Notes: a model not told the origin generated them from the letters alone. A stretch of 44,144 bases of DNA from Pseudomonas sp. BN417 (GCF_029871205.1 NZ_SSOJ01000139.1:177138-221281); one strand, 5' to 3'; positions 33,101 through 41,870 are shown, numbered from the stretch's first letter. Numbers and translations are program-made.

Positions 33101-33195
33101 CCCCTCTCCCTCCGGGAGAGGGTTGGGGAGAGGGAAACACCGCGCGGAGCAGCACTACCCTCTCCCCCGGCCCCTCTCCCTGAAGGGCGAGGGGT
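33101..33195. repeat. composite CCCCTCTCCC repeat, copy 2 in the ydc operon
   Basis: Words in order: CCCCCTCTCCC/GGGAGAGGG, TTGGGGAGAGGG, spacer, CACTACCCTCTCCC, CCGGCCCCTCTCCC, then GGGCGAGGGG. It lies between ydcS and ydcT and matches copy 1 between ydcV and patD. Confidence 0.7.
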
Positions 33196-33221
33196 GACTT
33201 TCGGGGAGAGATCGGTGCGGA

Positions 33222-34373
33222 TTACCTTCCGCCCATGATCGCGATGTAATCCTGGGTCCAGCGGCTGTAGGGCACGTACTTGCCGCCCTCGGCCTGCGGG
33301 GTTTTCCAGAAGGCGATCTTGTCGAACTGGTCATAGCCGTTGGTGGCGCAGCCCTCGGCGCCGAGCAGGGCGCTGGCCTTGCAGCCGGCGGGGACGGCGG
33401 GCAGGGAGCCGAACCAGGCGGCCAGGTCGCCCTGGACCTTGGGTTCCAGGGACCAGCTCATCCACTTGTAGGCGCAGCTCGGGTGCTTGGCGTCCACGTG
33501 CAGCATGGTGGTGTCGGCCCAGCCGGTGACCCCCTCCTTCGGGAACACCGTGGCCACCGGCTGGCCCTCGGCCTTAAGGGTGTTGGCCATGTAGCCCCAG
33601 GTGCTGGAAGCGGCCACGCCTTCGTTCTTGAAGTCGCTCATCTGCACGGTCGCGTCGTGCCAGTAGCGATGCACCAGGCTGTGCTGCTTGCGCAGTACGT
33701 CGAGTACGGCGGCGTACTGCTCCTCGGTCAGCTGGTAGGGGTCCTGGATGCCCAGTTCCGGCTTGGCGGACTTCAGGTAGAGGGCGGCGTCGGCGATGTA
33801 GATGGGGCCGTCGTAGGCCTGCACACGGCCCTTGTTGGCCTTGCCGTCGGCCAGCTGCTGGGGCTCGAACACCGCGCTCCAGCTGTCCGGCGCCTGCTTG
33901 AAGGCCTTGGTGTTGTACATCAGCAGGTTCGGGCCCCACTGGTAGGGGGTGCCGTACGGCTTGCCCTGCACGGTGAACCAGGGGGCGTCCTTCAGGCGCG
34001 GGTCGAGGTTCTTCAGGTTGGGGATCAGGTCCGGGTTGATCGGCTGCACGCGCTTGCCATAGATCAGGCGCAGTGAGGCATCGCCGGAGGCGGTGACCAG
34101 GTCGTAGCCGCCCTTGGTCATCAGGCTGACCATCTCGTCGGAGGTGGCGGCGGTCTTCACGTTGACCTTGCAGCCGGTGTCCTGCTCGAACTGGGTGACC
34201 CAGTCGTAGTTCTTGTCCGATTCGCCGCGCTCGATGTAGCCGGGCCAGGCGATGATGTCGAGCTGGCCTTCGCCCTTGCCGACTTCCTTGAGGGCCTCGG
34301 CAGCCTGCAGGCTGGTGCCGGCCAGGACGGCGGTGGCGATGGCGCTGAGCAGAGCGGTTTTGCGCACGGACAT
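33222..34373 (-). CDS. ydcS: periplasmic substrate-binding protein, YdcS type
   Basis: A 383-residue binding protein of the spermidine/putrescine family, about the length of E. coli YdcS. The signal peptide is about residues 1-25 (ending LQAAEA). Core features are LDIIAWPGYIERGESDK, TSDEMVSLMTKGGYDLVTASGD, GKPYGTPYQWGPNLLMYN and WMSWSLEPKVQGDLAAWFGS. It would deliver a polyamine to YdcTUV. The start at 34373 has GAGAGGGAA upstream. The frame is open further upstream over the second dehydrogenase, which is a shadow. The dehydrogenase gene ends 64 bases upstream. Confidence 0.9.
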   Translation of the reverse strand: MSVRKTALLSAIATAVLAGTSLQAAEALKEVGKGEGQLDIIAWPGYIERGESDKNYDWVTQFEQDTGCKVNVKTAATSDEMVSLMTKGGYDLVTASGDASLRLIYGKRVQPINPDLIPNLKNLDPRLKDAPWFTVQGKPYGTPYQWGPNLLMYNTKAFKQAPDSWSAVFEPQQLADGKANKGRVQAYDGPIYIADAALYLKSAKPELGIQDPYQLTEEQYAAVLDVLRKQHSLVHRYWHDATVQMSDFKNEGVAASSTWGYMANTLKAEGQPVATVFPKEGVTGWADTTMLHVDAKHPSCAYKWMSWSLEPKVQGDLAAWFGSLPAVPAGCKASALLGAEGCATNGYDQFDKIAFWKTPQAEGGKYVPYSRWTQDYIAIMGGR

Positions 34374-34437
34374 GATGTTCCCTCTCGAGTTGTTATTGGT
34401 CGGGGCAGTTGGAGCAGGTCGAACCGTTGTTGTTTTG

Positions 34438-35943
34438 CTAAAGCGTCTGTCCGTGGCGCGCCATGATGTGGCGCACCACGCTGTAGTCCTGCAGCGAGTC
34501 GCTGGACAGGTCCTTGCCGTAGCCGGAGCGCTTGAGGCCGCCATGGGGCATCTCGCTGGCCAGCATGAAATGGGTGTTGATCCAGGTGCAGCCGTACTGC
34601 AGGCGCGCGGCCACCTGCATGGCCTTGTCCAGGTTCTGGGTCCAGACCGAAGAGGCCAGGCCGTACTCGGAGTCGTTGGCCCAGTCCACGGCCTGGGCCA
34701 GGTCGTCGAAGCGGGTGACGGTGACCACCGGGCCGAACACCTCGCGCTGGACGATCTCATCCTGCTGCTTGCAGCCGGCCAGCAGGGTGGGTTGGTAGTA
34801 GTAACCGGCGCCGGAGTGCACGGCGGCGCCGGTGACCCGCTCGATATGCGGCTGGCCGAGGGCGCGTTCGACGAAGCTGGCCACGCGGTCGCGCTGGCGC
34901 GAGCTGATCAGCGGCGGCATCTCGTTGTCCTGGTCGCGCTTGCGGGCGAAGCGCAGGCTGGCCACGGCATCCCCCAGTTCGCTCACCAGGCGGTCGTGGA
35001 TGCCGGCCTGGGCGTAGATGCGGCAGGCGGCGGTGCAGTCCTGCCCGGCGTTGTAGTAGCCGTGGGTACGCACGCCCTGGACCACCGCTTCGAGGTCGGC
35101 GTCGTTGCAGACGATCACCGGCGCCTTGCCGCCCAGTTCCAGGTGGGTGCGTTTCAGGGTGCGGGCGGCGCTTTGCAGGATCTTCTGCCCGGTGACTATG
35201 TCGCCGGTGAGCGAGACCATGCGCACTTTCGGGTGACCCACCAGCTGGCTGCCGACGCTGTCGCCGCCGCCGCAGAGGATGTTGATCACCCCAGGCGGGA
35301 GGATCTCCGCCAGGGCCGGCGCCAGGGCCAGGATCGATAGCGGAGTATGTTCCGAGGGCTTGAAGATCAGGGTGTTGCCGGCGGCCAGGGCCGGGGCGAT
35401 CTTCCACGCCGCCATCATCAGCGGGTAGTTCCAGGGCGCGATTGAAGCCACTACGCCCACCGGGTCGCGGCGCACCAGGCTGGTGTGGCCGGGGATGTAC
35501 TCGCCGGCCAGTTGGCCTTGCTGGCAGCGCACGGCACCGGCGAAGAAGCGGAACACATCGGCGGTAGCGGGAATGTCGTCCTGGCGCGCCAGGTGCAGGG
35601 GCTTGCCGCAGTTCAGGGCTTCCAGGCGGGAGAGCTGATCGGCGCGTTTCTCGATGGCGTCGGCGATGGCCAGCAGGGCGGCGGAGCGTTGCGCGGGCGT
35701 GGTGCGTGACCAGCCGGCGAAGGCGCGGTGGGCAGCGGCGACTGCGGCTTCCATCTGTTCGATGGAGGCTTCGGCGATGGTCACCAGGGTTTCGCCGCTG
35801 GCGGGGTTGATGATCGGTTCGGCCAACCCTTCGCCGATGACGAGCTGGCCGTCGATCAGCAGTTCGGTATGCAGGGTGGGGGTGCTGGCGGCGCCGGTCA
35901 TCTTGCTGGCTCTTTTCTTCTCGGTTTTTTGTTCTTCGGTCAT
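34438..35943 (-). CDS. second gamma-aminobutyraldehyde-type dehydrogenase
   Basis: A 501-residue aldehyde dehydrogenase related to PatD in this cluster. The catalytic pair is Glu269 (LELGGKAP) and Cys303 ([11 protein letters not shown]). Shared segments include [32 protein letters not shown] and [17 protein letters not shown] polar N-terminal extension of about 22 residues (EEQKTEKKRASK) precedes the domain; AGGAG seven bases before the ATG at 35943 supports it, although Met15 is a possible start. Two divergent copies in one operon suggest different aldehydes, perhaps from putrescine and another diamine. It is the first gene of the ydc operon. Confidence 0.9.
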   Translation of the reverse strand: MTEEQKTEKKRASKMTGAASTPTLHTELLIDGQLVIGEGLAEPIINPASGETLVTIAEASIEQMEAAVAAAHRAFAGWSRTTPAQRSAALLAIADAIEKRADQLSRLEALNCGKPLHLARQDDIPATADVFRFFAGAVRCQQGQLAGEYIPGHTSLVRRDPVGVVASIAPWNYPLMMAAWKIAPALAAGNTLIFKPSEHTPLSILALAPALAEILPPGVINILCGGGDSVGSQLVGHPKVRMVSLTGDIVTGQKILQSAARTLKRTHLELGGKAPVIVCNDADLEAVVQGVRTHGYYNAGQDCTAACRIYAQAGIHDRLVSELGDAVASLRFARKRDQDNEMPPLISSRQRDRVASFVERALGQPHIERVTGAAVHSGAGYYYQPTLLAGCKQQDEIVQREVFGPVVTVTRFDDLAQAVDWANDSEYGLASSVWTQNLDKAMQVAARLQYGCTWINTHFMLASEMPHGGLKRSGYGKDLSSDSLQDYSVVRHIMARHGQTL

Positions 35944-36020
35944 ACCGGTGCTCCTGGGTGGGGCCGGCATGCCTCTGCTTATGGGGACGAGAGACTAGAG
36001 GCCGGACCTGAGGTCGACAA

Positions 36021-36057
36021 ATTCTAAATACTGAAAGTAGCGTTCGATTAAATCGAA
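36021..36057 (-). promoter_or_regulatory. candidate LysR box and promoter of the dehydrogenase-ydcSTUV operon
   Basis: TTCGATTAAATCGAA (36043-36057) is a perfect palindrome around one base and fits the T-N11-A rule of LysR-type binding sites. On the minus strand TAGAAT (36021-36026) is a good -10 box 17 bases from the edge of a poor -35, which the palindrome overlaps. The site lies between the LysR stop and the dehydrogenase start and overlaps the LysR stop codon. This arrangement suits activation by the adjacent LysR protein. Confidence 0.5.
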
Positions 36058-36959
36058 GGCCTGCGGCTATTCGGCTGTTCCCGCGCCACGGTGAGGAAGG
36101 GGTCCACCAGCGCCGGCCGCGCGGTGCCGCGACGCCAGGCCAGGCCCACGTCCAGCGGCTCGCCAAGGTCCACCAGGGGCCGGGCTTCGATGATGTCGCC
36201 CTCCAGGGACCAGGGGCGGTAAGTCATGTCCGGCTGGATCGACAGGCCGAGTCCGGCCGCCACCAGGCTGCGCACCGCTTCCACCGAGGCGGTGCGCAGG
36301 GTCACCTGCGGCGTCATCCCCGCGCGCGACCAGATGCGCTGGGTGTGCAGGCCCATCTCGTCGGCGTTGAGCTGGATCAGCGGTTCGCCGGCCACGTCCG
36401 CCAGGCCGATGCTGTCGCGTTCCAGCAAAGGGTGCTGGGCCGGCAGCCAGAGGCGGTGGGGCGAGTGCGTCAGCACTTCGGTCTGCAGGGCGTGGCGGTC
36501 TTCCAGGTTGGAGAGGATGAGCACGCCGACGTCGATCTCGCCGCTGACCAGCAGGTGCTCGATATAGGGGCGTTCGTCCTCCACCACGCGGGTCTTCACA
36601 TTGGGGTAGGCGCGCTGGAAGCGGGTGATCAGGTCGGCCAGGTAGTAACCGGCCACCAGGCTGGTCACGCCGATGGTGAGGCTGCCGGCCACCTGGTCGG
36701 TGCTCTGCTGCAGGCTGCGCTTGGCGTTGTCCACCGTGGCCAGGATCAGGTGCGCCTGGCGCAGGAACTGGTGGCCCTGGTGGGTGAGTGACATGCCCTT
36801 GGCATGGCGGTTGAACAGGCTGACGCCGATTTCCTCTTCCAGCTGCTGGATGGCCAGGGTCAGGGTCGACTGGGAGATGAACACCGCCTGGGCGGCGGCG
36901 GAGATAGAGCCGGTTTCGGCCACGGCGATGAAATGGCGGATCTGGCGGAGGGTCATCAT
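36048..36959 (-). CDS. LysR-type transcriptional regulator
   Basis: A 303-residue regulator. The winged helix-turn-helix is in residues 2-60 (LRQIRHFIAVAETGSISAAA, SQSTLTLAIQQLEEEIGVSL). The effector-binding domain is about 90-295, with GSLTIGVTSLVAGYYLADLI and a second half with LVAAGLGLSIQPDM. It is on the same strand as, and upstream of, the dehydrogenase-ydcSTUV cluster, whose promoter region carries a LysR-like palindrome, so it probably controls that cluster in response to a polyamine-derived signal. Met1 or Met2 may start it. The region 36960-37069 upstream holds no gene. Confidence 0.9.
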   Translation of the reverse strand: MMTLRQIRHFIAVAETGSISAAAQAVFISQSTLTLAIQQLEEEIGVSLFNRHAKGMSLTHQGHQFLRQAHLILATVDNAKRSLQQSTDQVAGSLTIGVTSLVAGYYLADLITRFQRAYPNVKTRVVEDERPYIEHLLVSGEIDVGVLILSNLEDRHALQTEVLTHSPHRLWLPAQHPLLERDSIGLADVAGEPLIQLNADEMGLHTQRIWSRAGMTPQVTLRTASVEAVRSLVAAGLGLSIQPDMTYRPWSLEGDIIEARPLVDLGEPLDVGLAWRRGTARPALVDPFLTVAREQPNSRRPSI

Positions 36960-37069
36960 GGGCGGATGGCGTCCCTGGATTATCGAAATCTGAACTTGGG
37001 TTTCGCTTTTTTAGAAGGTTTCTTCTCGTTCCGCCACCTTGCGTGCGCGCAGCGAGGTTAATCGCTAAT

Positions 37070-37289
37070 TCACCTGGCCCCTACCGGCGAGAGACACGGC
37101 ACCTGCCGGTCGGCCGAGAGGCCATTCCAGTAGGTGAAGTCGAAGTCCTTGGCTATTCCGGGGGGCTGAGGGTTTGCAGCAGGTGTCGTCGTAGGTGCTG
37201 GCCAGCATCAGGCGCGTGGCCCAGGCGCGGTCAACCGCGCCGAAGCCGGCGGGCGACGGCTGGTGCCACGAGCTCGCCGGCCGGGTGCC
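37070..37289 (-). pseudogene. frameshifted internal fragment of a DUF2169 (T6SS accessory) gene
   Basis: Directly after the stop of the 869-residue gene, and in the same frame, the minus strand reads PSPAGFGAVDRAWATRLM then LASTYDDTC. After a one-frame shift it reads IAKDFDFTYWNGLSADRQVP, then a stop at 37070. This matches the DUF2169 core as I know it (PAGFGPIARHW-PR, AGTYD-W, LP-DFD-RFFNAAP-DQQ). DUF2169 proteins act with PAAR/DUF4150 proteins and VgrG in T6SS effector loading. Both ends are missing and there is no start, so this is a dead fragment. It marks the edge of the accessory region next to the LysR gene. Confidence 0.65.
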
Positions 37290-39899
37290 TCAGTCGATGA
37301 GGCTTCTCTCTTGCAGAATCTTCAGGAAAGACGCTCCATCGTCTTCCACCATGAAGATTTCCTCACCATCGAGCATGTACGCCTTCAGTAAGGACTCTAC
37401 CGCGAGAGCCTCATTGCCCAACTTCCACTGACACTGCCCCAGGCGGTAATGCACGAATGGATTCTCGATCCCGCCTGGCTCATTCAGCGCGTCCAGAAAG
37501 CTATTGCGCGCAAGCTCGTAGTCGTTCTTCTGATACTGTGCATCACCAGCGGAGGCGGACAGCCACATGCAGGCCTCCTGATCCACTTTGGGTTCCATGA
37601 GAATGAAGCCCTGCTCCCGCCAGTATTGCATCGCAAACTCGTCGTCCGTAGCCAGTTGGGGAGGAGTACCTTCCAGTAAGGCGTCGTTGGCAGCCTTAAG
37701 TTGCGCCGCGCCCCTGCGGAACAGGCGGATGGCATCGTTGAGACGTTGGCTCCCAATCAAGTCCAACGGGACTGAGCCGACGTCGCTGTCCTGGTCATCC
37801 AGGTAACGAATTCGAACTCGCTCCTGGCCGTCCATGCAGCACTCGACGTCGTAGTAGAAGTTCTCGTACTTCGTTTCACCATCGCTATCCACATACGCCC
37901 GGGTAAGCCGGAAAGTCGGGAGCATCTCGCGGTCGTCGTTGTTTTCGTGTCGGAACGATGCATGCAGGCTTCCTAGCCAGAATCCGTTCCGGTCGTCACT
38001 GTTGTAGTCGTCATAAGGTGTCGCCACGGGAAGCGCGAGCAGCGTCCGGACTTCGGCAGGTGTGATTTGCTCCGCGGCCCAATGGCGACTCGATGCTCCC
38101 TCCAGCAGCAACGACCAACCTTTCAGAATGAGTTGGGTGAAGGTGGGAGTGAAAGTGTCGCCGACGACGCCGCACCACTCGGGCTCATCGGCCTTGAAAT
38201 CATCGCAAGTGGCCTTGAGCAGGGCCCAGCCGTACTGCCGCGGACGAAAGAACAGCACTTCCTTCCATGTCCGGGGAAGCGGCTCCCGAACCATGGAGAA
38301 GCACACTGCAGATCCGTTGGCCAGATCCTCCATCATGATGTTGCGGGCCTGCGTCCCGTCTTTTTCTGCCGGTGACACCAACACCGTCAATTGCAGGCCA
38401 TCGCGGTCGAACTGGTACATCCAGGTTTCAACTTTCTCCAGTGGCATCAGGTCGGGAGCGCCCAGCCGCAGAAAGTTCTCGGGACTTATGGTGGCGTCGG
38501 AGAAAATCGAGGGTACGCTGAACGGCGCCGCTACCTCCGATAGCCCCTGCATCGAGACTATGCATTGGCCTGCTTCCAACAGATCCAGCATGGCGCTGGC
38601 GTCCAGCTCCCAGGCGGCCGCCGGCTCGGGCTCAACCTGAATCACGCACTCGGGCGCAATGATTCTCTTGAGTTCTTCGCCGTCGAACGCGTCCAGGTCG
38701 TCAATGCGCTTGAGGCAAGTTACCTTCCCCTGCAGGGTCATGTCGTAGTCGGTTTGAATCAGCAGCGCAACCTTGGTGTCACCCCGAACATGCATGCAGC
38801 CGTGGTTGTAGTCGCCCCAATACAGCTCTGCGATTTCCAGGTTGCCACCGACGAAGACCTGCTGCCCCCCGACCATGGCGTTGCGCGCCGTCAGGTTGCC
38901 CAGGACGATGAGGCCGCAGGCTCCATCGGTTTCCAGGCTCCAGATATGCTGTTCAATGACGACGTTTCCAGTGACCAGGATGAACCACGGATGGGCTCCG
39001 CCATCGTCGCCTTCCCGCCAAGGCGAAAGCGGGTCGTCCAGATTCAGGCGATCGAGGTGAAGATCACCTTCGACATAGAGAACAAGGTTCTCTTCCGTCT
39101 CGACCTCGTCCGGCTCCAGCCAGTAAACATCCGAATCTTCCGGGACTTGGTCACTGATCTCCGTATAGCGCATCACCCGGAACGGACACTGAGGTGACAA
39201 GACCGCTGTCACCTGCTGTGGAGTCGGCCCGGACGCCTCCAGCGTCGCGGAGTCTTCGGCCACAACTAACGCGCTGAACACCTCCCGCCAGTTGCCTGGA
39301 GCCATGCGTGCCAGCCTACTCAGATAGCGCTGGAGGGCTCGGGCTATCTGCGCGCAGGTCAACCCCATCCCCCACGGGAATGGTTGCCTGTCGTAAACCA
39401 CATCCATTGCCCAACGAACTGCGTCCCCCTCGTAGCAGCCGGTCAGTTCCTCGGTGACTACCGTGGCCAGCATGAACATCGCATCCAACCGGCCGTCCGG
39501 AGGACCATCGCACGCGGCTCGGAGTAGCGTGATGGCGTGCTCGTTGATCGAGAACGATGCGCACTGGTCTGCGGTGATAGCCAGGCGTAGCGATGCGGCA
39601 ATCTTGATCAGGTCGGTGCTTTTGAGCACAAGAGGCGATGTACAGAGGCTGGAGCGAGTCTCGGAGTCCTCCGCCAGTTCGCGCCAGGCGGTAATGTCGC
39701 CCTCGCCGTCCTTCTGAAGCATGTAGCGGCTGGCATAGGTGGCCATGTCGTTAGGGTCCTTGAAGAGAGACGACAGGATTACCTTGTTGTCATGGTCGTA
39801 GCCAAAGTACTGGCGCACGCCGTCCAGCATCAGCGACTCGATGCCACCAGAGTGTCCGCAGCGGTCAGCGATTGGGGAGAATTTATGTTCGGTTTCCAT
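37290..39899 (-). CDS. 869-residue protein with beta-solenoid-like core and TPR-like tail, unrecognised
   Basis: A large acidic cytosolic-looking protein of no known name; no signal peptide or membrane helix is seen. Residues about 1-250 are helix-rich. About 272-392 hold five rungs of a repeated pattern (LVLYVEGDLHLDRL, WFILVTGNVVIEQ, GLIVLGNLTARN, VFVGGNLEIAEL, MHVRGDTKVALL), like the beta-helix of bactofilins or polymer-forming proteins. Residues about 430-720 are mixed. The last 110 residues look like two TPR-type repeats (YQKNDYELARNSFLDAL, YRLGQCQWKLGNEALAVESL). The start at 39899 has AAGGA eight bases upstream; upstream in-frame Met codons are weaker. It is the last intact gene of the island operon; a DUF2169 remnant follows its stop in frame. 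Confidence 0.7.
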   Translation of the reverse strand: METEHKFSPIADRCGHSGGIESLMLDGVRQYFGYDHDNKVILSSLFKDPNDMATYASRYMLQKDGEGDITAWRELAEDSETRSSLCTSPLVLKSTDLIKIAASLRLAITADQCASFSINEHAITLLRAACDGPPDGRLDAMFMLATVVTEELTGCYEGDAVRWAMDVVYDRQPFPWGMGLTCAQIARALQRYLSRLARMAPGNWREVFSALVVAEDSATLEASGPTPQQVTAVLSPQCPFRVMRYTEISDQVPEDSDVYWLEPDEVETEENLVLYVEGDLHLDRLNLDDPLSPWREGDDGGAHPWFILVTGNVVIEQHIWSLETDGACGLIVLGNLTARNAMVGGQQVFVGGNLEIAELYWGDYNHGCMHVRGDTKVALLIQTDYDMTLQGKVTCLKRIDDLDAFDGEELKRIIAPECVIQVEPEPAAAWELDASAMLDLLEAGQCIVSMQGLSEVAAPFSVPSIFSDATISPENFLRLGAPDLMPLEKVETWMYQFDRDGLQLTVLVSPAEKDGTQARNIMMEDLANGSAVCFSMVREPLPRTWKEVLFFRPRQYGWALLKATCDDFKADEPEWCGVVGDTFTPTFTQLILKGWSLLLEGASSRHWAAEQITPAEVRTLLALPVATPYDDYNSDDRNGFWLGSLHASFRHENNDDREMLPTFRLTRAYVDSDGETKYENFYYDVECCMDGQERVRIRYLDDQDSDVGSVPLDLIGSQRLNDAIRLFRRGAAQLKAANDALLEGTPPQLATDDEFAMQYWREQGFILMEPKVDQEACMWLSASAGDAQYQKNDYELARNSFLDALNEPGGIENPFVHYRLGQCQWKLGNEALAVESLLKAYMLDGEEIFMVEDDGASFLKILQERSLID

Positions 39900-40020
39900 A
39901 TGTGAGTCCTTGGCGGAAGCCATGCCCATTCCTTGATCCGATTCCAGGTGGCGAGCGCAGATGCCGTTGGACCTACCGCTCGCAACCTTGGCAGGCAAGT
40001 GCTCCTACCGAATTGATGCC

Positions 40021-41265
40021 TCAGAGTCGCGGTGATGGCACTTGAGACAGAACGTGTTGCCGGCGGTCCGCCATATCGAGGAGAACCGAAGTCTGCCAGC
40101 ATTGGGGTAGCCAGCCTGCCAGCAGCAGGGGGCGCGCATTGTCCGGGCGCATGTCCTGGCCGGCCAGCAGGTAAGCGTTTCTCGGCATGCCGGCCATGTA
40201 GCGCGTCACCCAGTCGGTCAGCCGCTCGACATCAGGCATCAAAAGACCATCGTCTTCGCTGAAATGCGGGGTGTCCCCCGCCTGCTGATCCTCCGGGTTC
40301 CATAGTCCCTGCTCGTCCATGTCCAGCCCCGTGATGTGCGCGATGGCGTAGCCCGATAGCTGGGCGTACTGGGGCACGTGCACGTAATCGAGCAGCTTCG
40401 TCAGTGCAACGGCGCTGCCTCGAAATGCCAAAGACCAGATGAGTGCCCGGCTTTGCGCGGGGTCGGCCTGTGCCTGTTGAATCCAGGCTTCGAATGCGTC
40501 GGGCTGTGCGGTCAAGGCAAACAGCAGCAGTGCGCGTCGCTGCCGGCTGCCCTGCATCAGCGGCAGCGTTTCCAGCAAGGCGGCGTCGGCTTCGGGCATG
40601 CCCAGCCAGGCCATGGCATAGGCGCTCTCGAACCGACACTGGGGCTCGTCGCCCTTGAGTGCTGCCCGCAGGGACGGTGCCTGGGCCGGCAGGCGCCACT
40701 CGCCGATGCAACGCAGGGCCCGGGCGCGGACGGCTGCGGAGGGATCCGTCAGGGTCTTCGTCAACCAGGTGGAATGCACACTCGGTCCATCACCGGCATG
40801 GGTCACGGCGAAGGCCGATGCGGATGTTGCGCGTAGGGCCGCAGCGGTCGAATCGCTCCAGCGTTTCAGGCAGTCCGCGGCGGTGGGTGTCGCGCTCCAG
40901 ATCAAGGCCGCCGCTGCCCCCTTGGCGGCAGCCGGATGAGCCTGAAGCACCTGCTCCAAGGCAGACCAATCCACCCCGTTGCCTTGCTGCAACAGGGTGT
41001 AGGTGCAGGCGAACACCTCGTCGGGCGTCTTCCAGCGCTGCAGGTTGCCGATGGCGATGGGGAGTGCCGCAGGGCCGGCGACCCGCAGCCCTTCCAGGTG
41101 CGCATCCAGCAGCTGGTCCAGGCGTTGCAGGTGCGAGCAGCGATAGCTGGGACGCCACAGAGCGTCTTGGCGGCGCAGCCAGCAAAATGCCGCCTCATCC
41201 AGATGCTGGTTCAGGATGTGGTGATTGACAGGACGTTGCAGCAGGGTAGTAGCGGTCGTAGGCAT
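40021..41265 (-). CDS. TIGR02270-type HEAT-repeat protein (T6SS-associated)
   Basis: A 414-residue all-helical protein. The N-terminus HLDEAAFCWLRRQDALWRP and LQRLDQLLDAHLEGLRVAG are typical of TIGR02270 proteins, which are known from type VI secretion loci. The middle (about 170-300) has HEAT-like repeats: DPSAAVRARALRCIGEWRL, RFESAYAMAWLGMPEADAAL. The C-terminal part has ITGLDMDEQGLW and LTDWVTRYMAGMPRNAYLLA. Its exact role is unknown; a scaffold or chaperone for effectors is a guess. It starts 59 bases after the TPR-like gene stop and ends 121 bases before the 869-residue gene. Confidence 0.75.
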   Translation of the reverse strand: MPTTATTLLQRPVNHHILNQHLDEAAFCWLRRQDALWRPSYRCSHLQRLDQLLDAHLEGLRVAGPAALPIAIGNLQRWKTPDEVFACTYTLLQQGNGVDWSALEQVLQAHPAAAKGAAAALIWSATPTAADCLKRWSDSTAAALRATSASAFAVTHAGDGPSVHSTWLTKTLTDPSAAVRARALRCIGEWRLPAQAPSLRAALKGDEPQCRFESAYAMAWLGMPEADAALLETLPLMQGSRQRRALLLFALTAQPDAFEAWIQQAQADPAQSRALIWSLAFRGSAVALTKLLDYVHVPQYAQLSGYAIAHITGLDMDEQGLWNPEDQQAGDTPHFSEDDGLLMPDVERLTDWVTRYMAGMPRNAYLLAGQDMRPDNARPLLLAGWLPQCWQTSVLLDMADRRQHVLSQVPSPRL

Positions 41266-41324
41266 GGCTCAATCGTCCCAATAGGCAGTGAGGGAGGGCG
41301 GCATGGCCATCCACAGGCGAGGTT

Positions 41325-41870
41325 TCAAAGCTCGTCGCCTTCATCATCCGCATCGTCCTGCCCGTCTTCGTCATCGTCGGGCAGCGGATAGGGGACAGAG
41401 AACGCTTTGGTGTGCAGCTGTTGTAGCTCTTGCAGTGCTTCCTCGCGGTCCTGGCGATAGGCCATGGTGATGCCCGCCTCCAGGGTGCGGCGCAATTCGT
41501 CCTCGTTGTATTCGGTCCGGTCTTGGGCGAACAGGTGCTTGCCCAGGATGCGCGCCGCGCTTATCAGGCTGTCTTGGATGATGCGGTGGTGCGCCTCGGA
41601 GAAGTCGCTGGGTTCGGGATCGACGTGCTCCAGCATCTGCCGCGCCGTTTGCGCAGCCTCTTCGACTGCGCCCTGCGCCATCAGGACCTCCATCTTCAGG
41701 TCGTACCAGCCCGACCAGTCGTAATCGTCCTGGATGTTCAGCGACACCAGCCGATTGCGCGCCGCCTCCAGGTGCTCCAGCGCCTGCCCATGCCGGCCGT
41801 CCTGCCAGGCCTCGGCGGCTTGGCCGATGAGGGTATCGAACTCGTTTTGCTGCTGTGCGGTGAACTTCAT
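41325..41870 (-). CDS. small acidic TPR-like protein, unrecognised
   Basis: A 181-residue protein with helical, TPR-like periodicity: FDTLIGQAAEAWQDGRHGQALEHLEAA at 11-37 and YDLKMEVLMAQGAVEEAAQT at about 56-75. It ends in a strongly acidic tail (PDDDEDGQDDADDEGDEL). No signal peptide. Function unknown; a protein-binding partner or chaperone is possible from its place between a HEAT protein and the propeller array. The gene is 63 bases from the nearest propeller gene on the same strand and probably in one transcript. Confidence 0.65.
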   Translation of the reverse strand: MKFTAQQQNEFDTLIGQAAEAWQDGRHGQALEHLEAARNRLVSLNIQDDYDWSGWYDLKMEVLMAQGAVEEAAQTARQMLEHVDPEPSDFSEAHHRIIQDSLISAARILGKHLFAQDRTEYNEDELRRTLEAGITMAYRQDREEALQELQQLHTKAFSVPYPLPDDDEDGQDDADDEGDEL

